In this document: piece by piece, positions 25,901 to 39,000 of the stretch
Layout: each line of letters starts with the position of its first letter
How positions within the stretch are numbered: position 1 is the stretch's first letter
Position numbers and translations under genes: made by a program
Notes under the pieces: generated by a model
Databases searched by the model: none
What the model was told of the DNA's origin: nothing
The model's input: the letters and a program-made list of their open reading frames with translations, nothing else
From: Chamaea fasciata
Taxonomy: Eukaryota; Chordata; Aves; Passeriformes; Sylviidae
Direction: 5' to 3'
Assembly: GCA_029207755.1 (NCBI GenBank)
Contig: JARCOQ010000003.1
Coordinates: 86,261,994 to 86,325,993, forward strand
DNA: 64,000 nucleotides

Positions 25901-28762
25901 TGCAGATTATGACTGCATTATCTCTGAAGATGTCTCTGTGTTTTTGAGGACTGAGAACATTGGGTAAAAAAGCCTGAGGTTGGCAGGAAAGTCAGTCTGA
26001 AGCACTTTGGATTTTTTCCCAGATCTGCTGTATCTCTTTCATGCTTTATAGTGACATCAGCATTTTATACCTCAATATTTATTCTAGGAAGGAAATAATT
26101 CTCAACACAAAATAAACAATGATATCATTAAACTAGCAGTTTTGCCAAGGAAGACAAATAAGAAGTCCCTATTTATAGTACATGTAGCATGGGCTGAAAG
26201 AAATATCTGTTAATCAAAAGACATTTCCTTCTCTTTTCTTTTATGGAGTGGGAGGGGGTAGAGAAGGACCTTGTGAGAAATTTTATCATTTTTTAAAAAT
26301 ACAAGGTTTCACACTGTGCTTACTGAATTCTGATAAGAAGTTCCCGAATATGTTGCAAGCTGGCTAAATGTAAAGCAGTGAGTTCTCATCTTGTTCAAAG
26401 GCTGTTATTTTCTGGTAATGCATATATCAGATCTCCTGCTGGCATTCGAGAACCTAACCACCATCAAAAAAGAGAGATAAAACTAAAGAGTGTCACCAGC
26501 TTCGGTGTCTTTATAGATGTGCATCATAGAAATACTGTCAATAAAGTACCTGGAGCAGAATTTGGTTCGGTGGATGCCTGACAAGTTTTTCCAGGGAGAA
26601 CCATGAGCTACACAAGCTGGGTGTGTCTAGTATTTATACCAGAGTCCTCCAAAGAGCTCTCAGAAGAATATATGAGTCAGCAGTTCTACATCTTCCTCAA
26701 GGACTTCACTGGTGCTGCAGTGTGATGATGAATTGCTTGACATCCTGTCTAAAACATGACAAAACCAAAATCCTGATGATCTCTAAATCCTCTGCATTAG
26801 TGTACTGTACTGCAGATTCTCCTTTTGATGTCGTCCATATTTCTAAGTGGTTGAATGAATCCTGATTTGGAGTTTCAGTTTCTCCTCCTATTTTATCAAC
26901 TCCTTATTAAATTTTAAGTCCTAATTTATTTAACTCACAATACCTGGTAAAGACAATTTTGTGTGCATGTGTGTGTAGAGTTTTCACTCCCGCTTTTATT
27001 TTGAAAAAAAAAAAACAAACAAACCAAAACCAATTGTCTTTTCATTCAACCCTGAAAGTGTTAACGCAGTGACTATGGAACAGCAGCCCAGTTTCCATTA
27101 TAACAGGAACTTCAAAGATAGATCAAGGCAGATATTTTGCTCTTATACAAACAAAACTATGGATATCCAGGAAAAAAATACAAAGGTAACATAATTTTAA
27201 TGGTTTATAAACCCACTCACAGTTCCAGTTCTTATTCCAACATATAAGTGTCTCTCTATCTCTTTCTCTTCTCTTCAAATATATATTGCTAAGGAAGTTA
27301 AATAGCTACTGAACTGGAAGGTAATAAATTTAGATTGCAAAAAGAAGATATGAGAAAAAATAGCATAAAGGGCTGCTTTGAAGTCGACATATGTTCACAA
27401 AAAATAATTTCATATGCTTCCATATCCTTACAAAGCCTTCATCCCAGATAAACTAGGTAGTCTCATAGACTGGCTAATTGAAATCATGCCTCAGAATTTT
27501 ACCAATGCCTTCAATATGATTATACTACTTGGTATCTGAGACAGCCGTATTTCTTTTACCATAGAGGGAGTGCTTCAGTTCAGTGTCTCAAATTTAAAGG
27601 TAAAGATTCAATTGTTATTGTTTAACATAAGCACACAAAACTATTTGGAGGTTATTCTACCTCTATGAAGGCTGGAAATCGTGCAGCATTATAAAGCTCA
27701 TTTTAGTGACTTATAATTATTTTTATATCACTTTGATCTTAGCTAAACAAACTTATTTTTCACTGTGTCTCCTGATCATGCTGTCTTGAAACTCTAGTTT
27801 TCCTTATACCTGTGTCTGGACTGTGATATTCCAGGCTATTGAAAAGAGCTCTTCTATATTCAAATTACATCACTTTCCTGGTATCTTTCAGCAAGGATTT
27901 TGAGTAAGGTACAGAAAACACATCTGTCCTTTTAAAAGGGGAAGGAGATATTAATAATCATTAAACTACATAGTCCTGTAGATCCAAGAAGGAGTCCAGA
28001 GTGAAAACTAAGGCATAGTATTCCCAAAATACATGAATTGTCTATACTGGAATGAGAGTAGTCAGCATGGGGAAACCAAAGGCAGTTGTGCCTAAACGAC
28101 CTTTTTTTTTTTTTTCCATGACAGCTATGTGGTCAGACAGAGGGCAATCTTTTAAAGGGATTTTATAAGGGTATTTATTTTGTATGAGACTTTCTTGGAA
28201 TTACCTTAATAAATTAAAAAGTCTATTATTTTTATGTTTAGTGACATTTGTTTGCTTTGGCAGGTTTTTTATTTTCTTGGTTAAAATATTTTCCTCAGAA
28301 CGTTCAGGCAGCTGAAGACAAATCATAAGCTATTTTTCAATCATTACTGCAGAGTTACCTAGACCACAAAATTATCATGACAGCACAGAAATAGTCATTA
28401 AACTTGGAACTCAGACAGACATAGAGAGATATATCTTAACAGACAGTGCTGAAATTAATACATAAACTAGAACTAATACGGAGTACCAAAAATTAATAAT
28501 GAAGAAGAAAATAAAGACAGAACATGGTTTCTTATTTTCATTCCATGATTTTGAACGCAAATGCCCTACAGGACAATTCCAAAAAGGTCCAGCTTTTTCT
28601 TGTATTTTCCCAAATTTTAAAATATTTTTAAATTGCATGTATATACTTCCAACACATTTTACTCTTGATTTATCAGAACTGTTCAACATAACTTTACATA
28701 ATGGCTTAATATTGTATGCATTCTTTTTAATTGAAGATAAATACTCCAGCCTTATGGGGAAG
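19904..28762. other. Long gene-free, repeat-poor stretch
   Basis: Nearly 9 kb in which I recognise no gene and no transposon. Simple sequence includes an A-rich patch at 20657-20680, (AAAC)n at about 24142-24159, a poly-T run at 24181-24189 and an A/C tract at 27003-27032. Slightly more mixed composition at 22380-22760 and 24840-25140 carries short frames (for example 24843-25073, 76 codons) without family resemblance. The absence of young repeats makes it a reasonable place to look for conserved noncoding elements by alignment, which I cannot do. Confidence 0.55.
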
Positions 28763-28907
28763 AAAAAACCAAACAACAACAACAGCAGCAAACAAACAAA
28801 CCTCCAAAAAACCCACCAAAAAACCAACCCCCCAACAACAGCAACAAACAGACAAACAAAAAAAAAAAAACCCAAACCAAAACCCAAACAAAAAAACAAC
28901 GCCCAAA
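28763..28907. repeat. Large A/C low-complexity tract
   Basis: About 145 bases made almost wholly of A and C on the plus strand, with units such as CAACAACAACAGCAGC, AAACAAACAAAC, AAAACCCACC and long A runs near the right end. Both strands give long spurious frames here: glutamine/threonine/lysine-rich on plus (28499-28945, 28731-28982) and phenylalanine/glycine/valine-rich on minus (28411-28911). Confidence 0.95.
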
Positions 28908-31900
28908 GCATTCGCTTATATATTCACATCAATGTTTTGTTTTGAAGCTGTTTCAAGGGACTGCCTCAAGTGCATTATTTAGAGACTTGTCTTGATTCAC
29001 AGAGTTCTTATGAAAAAATTGAGATTCTTTTAATTTGCATGAAATTTACTACTAGTTCTTCAGCGAACAGTCTGAAGAAATGAATCAATTCATAGCAAAA
29101 TCAAGTACTTCACTGAGTGCAAAACATGCATGTGAACTATAGACAACTGTCTGTGTGCTATAGCTGCCAGCTATGCTTCCAGGCAAGAGTCTCTGGCTCC
29201 TATGCACAAAAGCCAGAACAAGATCTAGAAGGATGGCTCAGACATGAGGGCAGACCTCTGTCCTGTCCATTCAATGTCTGTTTCATCTTCTTGCCTCACA
29301 GACATGCTGTGTAGGGCTCAAGCTGGAGAGGGAAAAAACAATGCTGCAGAAGGGTCCCAAGTGTTTGATGCTGACAGGGGCCTTTTTCACTCAGCCACAA
29401 CCTTAGAAACCCAAATTTGACTTTTGCATCCAGAGTCCCTTCTTACCATCTGCAAAATTGTCACAGAAGTAGGATTTTCCATGAAGTTTACTGTTCGAAC
29501 TTGCATCGTGATCAAGCGAGATGCTTACTCCATGCAGCATCAGTGGCATGGCATATGGAAGGGACTTCCCCTTTTGACATCCCGACCAGCACTGGTAGTC
29601 AAGGTGTCAGGAGAGTCTGTGCTTTGGTGCCAATCACATCTGAAGTAGCTCCAACTCCTTGGTAAGGTGACAGTGTCTCATTTTAAGTCGGGGGTTAAAA
29701 GGCCTCAGATCCTTTGTATCTCTGACTCCATAACCCCAGGAGCTGTCCTCAAGTCTCCCTGGCTGCTTTTTGCCAAAAACTTCATAAAGGACCATTCTTC
29801 CCAGCTGTAGCATAGAGCACATTTTTTGCATCTTGTGCTGTACAAATTGGCCCAAGGGCTACTGCATAAATTATCTGCTTAATTTGTTCAAAACTTGCTA
29901 TTTTTCAGGACACTGCCTAATATCATTCATCTTCTGGGTCACTTGATGGAAGGGCATACAGTCTGATTATACTCTGGAATTTGCATTCTCCAAAAAATGA
30001 GAGCACCTAGGAGAGCCTGTGATTCCTTCTTATTGGTTGCCGGGCACATAGCTGCTATTTTATTGTTTCCTTTTTTAAGCTTTATTTTATTCTTATTTTT
30101 TTTTTCCAAGATAATTTCAGGATTTTTCAGTCACTTACTTCCCATGGAAACAACTACAGCTGTAGATGTATTTATTGTAAATAATATAAGCAAGGGAAAG
30201 ACTATCGTATCTTGTTTAAAACTTTCATCAGTTTCTTATCTCTGATTTCTATAAAGGGACAGTTCAAGTTGTGTTTCATAGATCTGAAGAATTTGTCATA
30301 TTTTCTAAGGAAAATCTTCATAAAAATTCATTAATACTCCACCTCCTTCAACACCTCCTGCAGAAAAAAACCCTGCCATGTTACATGACCAGATCTGTTT
30401 TCAGGTTTTCTGACTGAATATTGTGTCACAGAAAATACTGTACAGACTGTGATGAAATCCATACATATGTACTCTGACATCTGTTCCTGTAGAAAAGGCA
30501 AAAGAAGTTAAGCAGTTACTAAGGATCCTGGTGATCATCACTTTGGAAAGGGCAGTTTCCCTACCCCAATATGACATTATGTTGATAGAATTATTACAAA
30601 AGAGATTCCATATGATTATAATGGACATAGGATATGTCTTTTGACCAAATTTTGCCAGGTTCTTCCCAGATTCTTCTCAATGTCTTAGTAAGAAAGAATT
30701 TCTTTTGGGATGTATGTAAATCTATCATCACCCAGGGACTTAAATTGTTTTGAAAATTGCAGGTATTCATCTGCTAGAAAACAATTAAATTTAGATATTA
30801 TGTTGCCATTATCTGGTAGCTGCTTAAGATATGTACATGGGTCAGTGTCTTATGTATATGTCCAACCTTAGCAGTAGAGGTCATGTCACTGCTGAGTTAT
30901 CAAATCAATGCTGTTATCAATTTGGCCTAGACCTTTCAACCAGGCCTGCTTGCATAGATTTTGGAACTTACAATGCTCCACTGAATCATGAGTAAAGCGT
31001 ATAAACTATATTTTCTTATTGTCTTGACTGTCTACGTACTTAGTGTCCTAGAAGTTTGATTAAATGAATGTATATATACATATTATTTACTGGGAAATAA
31101 AAACTTGTTGCACTTTAAAGATGCATAAGCATGAATTTCCCTGTTGATTACCAATTCATTACAGTAAGGATTGAATAATAATTGTATGCAAAAAATATTT
31201 CTGTGGAGTAGAAGATTGGATTAACAATTGTATCAAACAGATTATTCATATTATTGTGACATTTCATTTTGTGTATAAAATGATATAAACCAATCCTTGC
31301 TGTTGTATCTGCATGTAGCGCAGTACAATGTAAAATGGCCTCATATCATTTCAGTTGCAAACATTAATTTTTAAATGTCATCTTTTTCTTTAGGGTCTAC
31401 CTTTAATTTGTGTTTGCCTTTTTCAGCCAGTATAATTCAGAAGATTTACAAATTCTCTTTCATCTGTACACACACTTAATTTTAATGGTGAGCTAAATTA
31501 TAGCAAGATATTCTGTAGAAATGAGTGGAGAGAATAAAAATTTTGTTCGATGGTATTATGCTTGCAATAATACTATTTTTAGTAAATATCATAGCAAAAT
31601 TAAAGAAAAAAATCTTTGGATTACACTTCGTAAAAAAAAAAAAAAAAGTATTTTTTGGTGAGACATTTAAATCATCAGAGATGGAGGCAATGGTAACTTC
31701 AGGAGAATGATAATGTCCATTCCATTGGTGGCTGTAGGATTGGCAGTAGAAGAATAATATTTTCTTATAACTTTAATCAAGACCACTGGGGTGGTAAAAG
31801 AGTTTTGATTCGAGGAATACAAGGGGCCGAGATGGTGAAAGGGACTGCGAAGACAAATGCTTCAAGAGGAGATTTGGTGACAGCAATGGTGTTTGGGGGA

Positions 31901-31990
31901 AGGAAGAAGGAATTATTCTTACTCTGAAAAGGAGCCTGAGTAATGCTGTGTTGATCCTCCAAGTCAGTCTGAAACCATTGAACTCACAGG
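28908..31990. other. Gene-free stretch with a mixed-composition patch
   Basis: No recognised gene. 29140-29870 is less AT-rich than its surroundings and holds overlapping frames of 82, 74 and 73 codons (29417-29665 plus, 29424-29648 plus, 29634-29855 minus), none with a domain I know. A poly-A run of 15 is at 31633-31647. The remainder is ordinary AT-rich DNA. Confidence 0.5.
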
Positions 31991-32152
31991 ATCTGAAGAA
32001 AAAGCTTTTGAGGCATTCAAGGGCAGGTTGAATGGGACTCTGAACAGTCTGATCGAGTGAGTGGGATTCCTGCCCATGATAGAGGGGTTGGAACTAGATG
32101 ATATTTATGGTTCTTTCCAATGCAAACCATTCTGTGATTCTATGATCCTACA
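31991..32152 (+). mobile_element. CR1 3' end, plus strand
   Basis: Short CR1 3' terminal fragment. 'GGCATTCAAGGGCAGGTTGA' (32012-32031) matches the end of ORF2/3' UTR. 'GGTTGGAACTAGATGATAT' (32086-32104) is the usual tail motif, and the copy ends in CATTCTGTGATTCTATGATC (32130-32149), the octamer repeat. Strong 5' truncation; the left limit is approximate. Confidence 0.85.
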
Positions 32153-32595
32153 AAAAGTATTCCTGCATATATAATTTTTTTCAAAATATACTATCAGTAT
32201 TATAATATTCTTGCTCTATATGCAATGTGAATACAATAAATACATTGTAAGAATCAGATCTCATTAAATTAAACCTTCAAATCTAGTAACCAAAAAGGAG
32301 AAGGAGGAGGACTGAAGCTAAATTATTTAAAATGCTTTATCAGATAAATATTCAAACTGTAGCGTTTTGTGATTTTTAGGACATACTACACTTTTATGAA
32401 AACTGTTTTTAATGGTGGTTAAATGCAGAGCTTATTGTGTCTCTCTATTACACAAAGGGCTGCAGAAGCATGTTTTTCTACATTACCCGACCATGAAAAA
32501 ATCACTGATTTTCCATATATGTATTCTTTACTAAACACAGAAAAGTTATGATAATTTCATCAGGATCATAAAATAAATAGTGTTATGCATTATGA
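32153..32595. other. Gene-free spacer between CR1 copies
   Basis: AT-rich DNA with no recognisable feature. Confidence 0.6.
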
Positions 32596-33735
32596 CATAG
32601 AATTACAGAATAAAAGATTATGCTGAGGTGGAAGGAACCCACAGGAATCATTGAAGTTCAACTCCTGTCCCTGCACAGGACAGCCCCAAGAATCACACCA
32701 TGTGCCTGAGTGCATTTTTCAAATGCTTCTTGTACTCTGTCAGGCTGGTGTTGTGACCACTTCCCTGGGGAGCCTTTCCAGTGCCCAGCCACCCTCTGAG
32801 TGACAAAACTTTTTCTAAAATCCAGCCTAAACCTCCCCTGACATAAATTCAAGCCATTCTCTTAGGTCCTGTCACTGTCACCAGAGGGAAGAGAACAGTG
32901 CTTCCCCCTCCCCTTCCCCTTGTGAGGAAGTTAAAGACTGCAATGAGGTCTTCCTCAGTCTCCTCCAGACTGAACAGACCAACTGATCTCAGCTGCTCCT
33001 CATACGGCTTCCCCTCAAGGCCTTTCACCATCTTTGTTGCCCTCCTTTGAATGATCTCTAATACTTTATATCTTTCTTTTATTGTGGTGCCCAAATCTGC
33101 CCCCATCACTGGAGGTGAGGCCTCCCCAGTGCAGAGCAGAGCAGGACAATCCCCTCCCTTGCCCAGCTGGTGATGCTGGGCCTGATGTACCCCAGGACAG
33201 GGTTGGCCCTCCTGGCTGCCAGGGCATGAACATGTTGGCTCAGGTTCAATTTTCTGTCAGTGAGGACCCTCAGATTCCTTTCCATAGCACTGCTTTCCAG
33301 CATCACATTCTCCAGTCTGTACATTCATCCAGTTGCCCATCCCAGGTGCAGAATCTGGCACTTTCCCTTGTTGAACTTTGTATAGTTGGTGGTTGTCCAG
33401 CCCTCTAAACTTGTTGAGGTCTCTCTGCAGGGCCTCTCTGTCTTTGAGGGAATTAACAGCTCCTCCCAGATTTGTATCTTCTGCAAACTTGCTTCATATC
33501 CCTTCAAGCCCATTTATGAAGACGCTGAAGAGCACAGGGCCCAGGATGGAGCCCTGCAGAACCCCAGGAGTGAGAGTTTGCCAGCCTGATGTCAGCCCAT
33601 TCTTCACAATTCTTTGCACCTGACTCCCGAGCAAGTGGCTTACCCATTTCACAATGCGTTTATCCAGGTGAATGCTGGACATTTTGTTCAGTAGGATCTT
33701 GTGAGAGACATGATGAGGAAGCAATCTATGCAAAA
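32596..33735 (-). mobile_element. CR1-X-like LINE, minus strand
   Basis: About 1.14 kb of CR1 in reverse orientation, better preserved than most copies here. At the left, the 3' end reads ATAGAATTACAGAAT then 'GAGGTGGAAGGAACCCACA', the complement of the CR1-X tail. It is followed by 'CCTGCACAGGACAGCCCCAAG', a landmark of this subfamily. ORF2 remnants on the minus strand include 'LEIIQRRATKMVKGLEGKPY' (32849-33109 frame) and the RT motif 'GVLQGSILGPVLFSVFIN' near 33500-33560 (usual GVPQGSVLGPVLF). It is 5'-truncated within the RT domain and carries frameshifts. Its 3' end is the kind shared with the SINE at 13.7 kb. Confidence 0.9.
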
Positions 33736-34004
33736 GTAAATCAGCAGTATATATTGTTTAGCTTAAATTAGTCTGTACGTACTTTAAACAAGCTGGAAAA
33801 TAGATTACTGCAAAAGTTGAACTAAAGACCCAAAACTTTTATTTCCTAAAAAGTCTTCTCTTGATTTATATGAGCAAGAATCTACGAGAACCATCTAAAA
33901 CCGCAGGCATCGGATGCCACAGTGCAGAGAGGTTCAAGGAGAGTTTCCGTGTCACTTGACTACTGCTGTCTATAAATCTTTATATAGTGGTTAAAACCTG
34001 GATA

Positions 34005-34100
34005 TTTTGTTTTGTTTTGTTTTGTTTTGTTTTGCTTTGTTTTGCTTTGCTTTGCTTTGCTTTGCTTTGCTTTGCTTTGCTTTGCTTTGCTTTGCTTTGT
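34005..34100. repeat. Compound pentanucleotide repeat (TTTTG)n/(CTTTG)n
   Basis: About 19 pentanucleotide units. The left third is TTTTG, then TTTTG and CTTTG alternate briefly, and the right two-thirds are nearly pure CTTTG. Frames through it (33987-34268 plus, 33991-34176 minus) give 'LCFAL' or 'KQSKA' repeats that are not genes. Confidence 0.97.
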
Positions 34101-35449
34101 TCACCCTGGGCTCATCTTCTTGGTGATATACCAGACAAGCACGTATGGCAAATTCTTTTCTCTCATGGTCTTCCAAGTATCCTAGGTAAAGGATACTTCT
34201 TGGTCATCAACTTAAAGTATGTAATTACAAAGAATTATTGCAAAATGATTCTTTATCACAAAATTTAAGTGACTTCATGCATAACTTATCTTATTCGTAA
34301 CTCACACTGCCAGAGAGTTTATTTTTTTACTCACCTGTTCTTTTCTGTACATATCATAGTTTTTATTATGTTTGAAAAGGGACATGAGAAATACAGTCCT
34401 ATGGCCAACAGCAAAATTCTGTCAATGGTCTCTGAAGTAAAAGGGATTTCTTACTCTGGCATGAACAGGATGAATAAACCTTGCATGTAACTGGTTTCTC
34501 TAAGGGGAACTTGATAAACAAAAGAAGAACTATCTGAAAACTACTGTTTCCAGCCTCAACAAGGTATTGTTCCTATAAGACCTTTATTTTGCTCATATAT
34601 ATTCTTCTAATCTCCTGCAACACACAGTTACTTCTTAAAAACATTGTACAACACAGTAGTCAGCAACAGGCATAAATCAACAAGAATTGTTCAATATTTG
34701 TCCAAAGTGTTCCAAAGCCAGTTATTCTTCATGAATTACTTATGCTAATGTTTGAACACCAGCCCTAGAATCTGTCAAAGCCATATATTGCATTTTTACC
34801 CTTCCAAGTTTTATGTAAAACAAAAAAAAGTCCAAATTTTGATTTTTAAACCTGACTAGTTCTTTGAAATATATGATGCTGTCACTGAAAAGTCAAAATC
34901 TGACAAAAGTTAACAGACATACAGATATCTGAAAAAGCTAGAGAAACTCATAGTCCAGTGTTTTCTTACATACAGTAAATTTTGAGGTTTCAAAAGTGAT
35001 TGAATGAAATATATTTGTTGGGAATTCAACAGAAAGAACTCTGGTAGCTGAGTGATTTGGAATTTCCTTCTACTGAACCACCTGTATCTTCATAAAATAG
35101 TTTTTTTGCTCTAGAAAGAAGTTCTACAACTGTCTGTCTACTTTAAAGATTTTCATAGTTTCACATATTCAAAATGTACAAAAGATTTTCACACCCTGAG
35201 GAATATGCATTTCAGTGGGATGCAATGGTGATCTAACACCCCAAACTGTTCAGCTCATAGCTCTTATGGAAGAAAAAATGTACAAATCTAAATATGAAGG
35301 CATAGGAATAAGAAATTCTGTACAGTAAACACAAACACTTTTGCAGACAAGTATTATAGAGGAAACTCCTGAAAGAACCAGAATATTTAGCATAAATTCC
35401 ATTGCTTACTACATCAGCAAGGCTTTCAGTTGTAAACAATTATATATTG
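34101..35449. other. Gene-free AT-rich stretch
   Basis: No gene or assignable repeat. Confidence 0.6.
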
Positions 35450-36065
35450 TACCAGTTCCCTACACAGGCCACTGAGAGGCACCATTTTTCATGGATTATC
35501 CATTTGGATATTGAGCCATTGACTGCTACTCTTTGGACATGGTTATCCAGACAATTTCTTATCCAATGAATAGTACATCCATCAAACCCATAGCCCCCCA
35601 ATTTAGCAACTCCAATGTTGTGTGGGAAGCATGTCAAAGGCCTTGCAGAAGTCAAGGTAGATGACATTAGTTCCTTATGACCAATGCAATCATTGCATCA
35701 TAGAAGGATGATCAGATTAGTCAGGCATGGTTTGCTATTTTTGAAGTCATGTTGGCTATTCCTGATCGCTTTCCTGTCCCACAAATGCTTTGACATACTT
35801 CCAGGAGGATCTTTTCCATGTTCTTATCAGGCAAAGAGATGAATCTTACTGGTCAGAAGTACTCAAGGTCCTCCTTTCTTCCTTTTTTAAAAATGGGCAT
35901 GATATTTCTCTTTTTCCAGTCACTGGTGACTTTCCTGACTGCTATTTTTAATACTGCCTGATTTTTTGAATGGTGGGCAACATAGCAACTACATCAGCCA
36001 GCTGCTTCAAGACCTTGGGGTGTATCTCACCAGATCTTATGGACTTGTGCATGTATAGGTCCCTC
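35450..36065 (-). mobile_element. Old CR1 LINE internal fragment, minus strand
   Basis: Reverse-oriented, diverged CR1 ORF2 sequence covering part of the reverse transcriptase. Landmarks on the plus strand are 'GCATGTCAAAGGCCTTGCAGAAGTCAAGGTAGATGACAT' split over 35629-35667 (complement of the VDFSKAFD region), 'AAAAATGGGCATGATATTTC' (35889-35908, complement of the P-I-F-K region) and 'GACTTGTGCATG' near 36043. Both the 3' UTR and the 5' part are missing, so this is an internal relic, older than the other copies. Confidence 0.82.
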
Positions 36066-39000
36066 AGAAAAACAGATAAAATAAATTAAATACGGATTTA
36101 AAATGCACAAATGAAACACAGATACAGTCAAATTAAATATAATTACTAAAATAAACAAACCATTTAAGAATTATTTTTAATATCTTTATGAAACGAATGT
36201 GATGATTTAGAAATAAGAGCAGTATTGTTGCAAATATATTTTTCAGGCCCATGTTATACCATGAAATAAATAGCCTTATTTTGGAAATTTTTGAATACAT
36301 ATAACTTCCAGGGGCTGCCTGTTATATGAGAAACTCAAAAAAAAATCAGTCAAGCTTGTAGAATCTCTGGAATTTCTTGAAAATTAGCAGAGTTGTTTAG
36401 ATGCTTGCTTATGGGTTAAAATTTGTTCAGACTCTCTCTTTTGACCTTAGTGCCATGTTTGAGACCCCACTGAAAATTATTTGCCCAGAGAAGAGTGGTA
36501 TTCATGGCCTGATCCATCCATGACATTCTGTTACTGTCTGTGTCAAATTTGATGGCTTGTGACAGGTCAATTAAAGTTAAGGAACTCAAAGTTTGTATAA
36601 CAGATTGATTGTTTATGAAGTGAATTTATATGTGTACCTAATGTAATAATTTACATAGTTAATTTATTGTTGTTGTGAGCATTGCATTTGCTTGTGTAAA
36701 TTATACCAGTTTGCTGTTCAGATAAAAATGGGTCTTGATGGATTTGTTTTGACTATGCACAGGTTGGCTTTGACTAGAAATTCGTCTGGATGCAAGTCCT
36801 TGCTGTCTGGTGTCAGATGGCAGAGTAAATCTGCACATCAGATCTGAGGACCAAAGTCAGTGAAAGCAGGCAAAAGTGCTCAGGCCTTGGTATTAGGAGA
36901 GTTCAAACTTCTGTTTACTGCTTGGGAAGAGTGAGTAAGAGAGAGGTTTGACTAACCAGCTCCACTGCTCAGTGCTCATGCTTGTCACCAATAGATCTTG
37001 GGCAGTTAGCGTGGACAAATATTCAAGTTCCATAAATACATATTTCAGGTAAAAGAGCTTCCTCAGAAAACAGAAGAGTTTTAAAGCAGAGTAGTCCAAA
37101 ACACTGATTTTTAATGCAATTTCCTGGAATGTGGGAGATTGAAGTTCATGTGTGTTTTACAAAGGATGATTTTTAAACAGCTGTTTTTGTTCTTTAGCCA
37201 TCATAATCATGACATCACTGGACAAATAGAGGAATGCATCTTTACATTTTCTTTTCTTTCTTTTATTCCTGGCATATAGTAGTCTAAGTTTATATATTTA
37301 ATGTTGATATGGGATTATCATTTTTCTCTTGAAGAATTAGGCTTCTGTGTTCCTTTTAGGTGTACTTTTCTGTATTTATATCTAGATATCTTAAATAATT
37401 CTTTATTGAACTTAGCCCAGTTATTAATGAATTGTTTCCTGACCCTGTATGAACTCCTGAGAGGCCTATAAATCCCTTGTGAAATAAGGAGAGATTGTGG
37501 GAGGTAGTTTTGGAAAAACAGGTAGAAGAGTTGATACTTTTTTAATTATACTGGTTTAAAATTAAGCTAAATTAACTCTTCCTGCTGCTCAAAGGGACTC
37601 TCAACCTGTTCTCATTCTTGTATCAGCACTTGCAGTCCTGTGAGTTAGATCATTTATCTTTGGTGTCTGTTATTTGCTTCCCCCATCACTAGTTTTCAAT
37701 CATAGCTAATCATGACTTGCTGTAGGACCCCATGATGCTAGTGTTGGCTGAAGGGAGGCAGCAAATCTGTAGCTGAGAAAGGTAAGAATTTGATTTTGGA
37801 AAAATACAAGGTGTTTTTGGCTGAAACAGATCATGAATTAGTACCCTATGATGTACATAGGACTTCTCTTTCATTCCCAAATAACTCTAGTCAAGCCCAA
37901 AATTTTAATCTGTGTACAAGAAGAGTGTATCTTGTTCACTTGAGACACAATTTAATGTTTGCAAGTCCTTGTTATTCCTTTATTATACAGGTGTAATGAA
38001 AAAAACATTGGTCACCACCTTGAGGCTATTCAGAGAATGAAGCAATATAATGTGTGGATCATGCTTGTTAAGTGCAGTTTTCATGTTGTGACTACATCAT
38101 GCCACTTTCTGAAAAGTAATGGCTTTCAATAAGCTTCTGCAGGCTATGCAGGGTGCTTGTATTAACCTATAATATACCTATTATGTCTCAGCTCCTCTGT
38201 TTTGCTCACTCTCTCATGAACATAATCTTGCAAATGATGCCAGTGGCAACTTCTGAGCTGGTGTTTCTTTTGTAAAGTGGGAGGCAATTACCAACAGGAT
38301 GTAATCTGTTGGATTTCATTCTTTACTGTGACTCATTAAAGCATACTTTACCTTCTGTGAATGTTAGGCTAACCTTTCCCCCATATGCCCTTAAAAAAAA
38401 TAAAATATTTGCTAGCGACTATCTGGCAAGTAATGCAAGGTAAACACCCTTTTCTAACTCATCTTGCTGTACATTTTAATTAATGAGATTGTGCCAAACA
38501 GATGAGGGTCTGGAAATAAGTAGCACTTGCATGAAAAATACATAGTCTATTTGCTTTACAATGAAGAAACAACAGTTAGATTTGGCTCATATTTTTCTGT
38601 AATAAAAATAAAGTTATATTATATATGTTTAAATATAAGTCTGTTTGTTTTCATCTCTTACAATATCTTTTGCTGTTATTCATACAAATGCAAATAGACA
38701 GTAACTTCTGTGGAGAGAGGCTGATAGGTAAGAATCTGCCTATATGTAGTAAACTTGCATACATTTCCTAATGCATTTAAATACATGAATATATCATGTA
38801 TGTCAACAAAAGCAGTCTATTGCACTTCAGGCAAAAGAAATGCTAAGTGCTGCAAAGTGACAGATTTCTAAATGGCACCTTCAAAAGACTACAATCAATT
38901 TTATAGATTCTTTAACTTTGCCAAAAAAAAAATAATTATACAAATTTTTACAAAACTGCGGATTTTAATAAGCTGTCACAAATCTTCTCCTTACTGTTTT

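Noticed and set aside
28411..28982. 148- and 166-codon frames on opposite strands
   Set aside because: Both cross the A/C low-complexity tract, whose composition avoids stop codons; no domain is seen.
33082..33623. Plus-strand frames of 108, 81 and 67 codons
   Set aside because: They are antisense to the CR1-X-like element.
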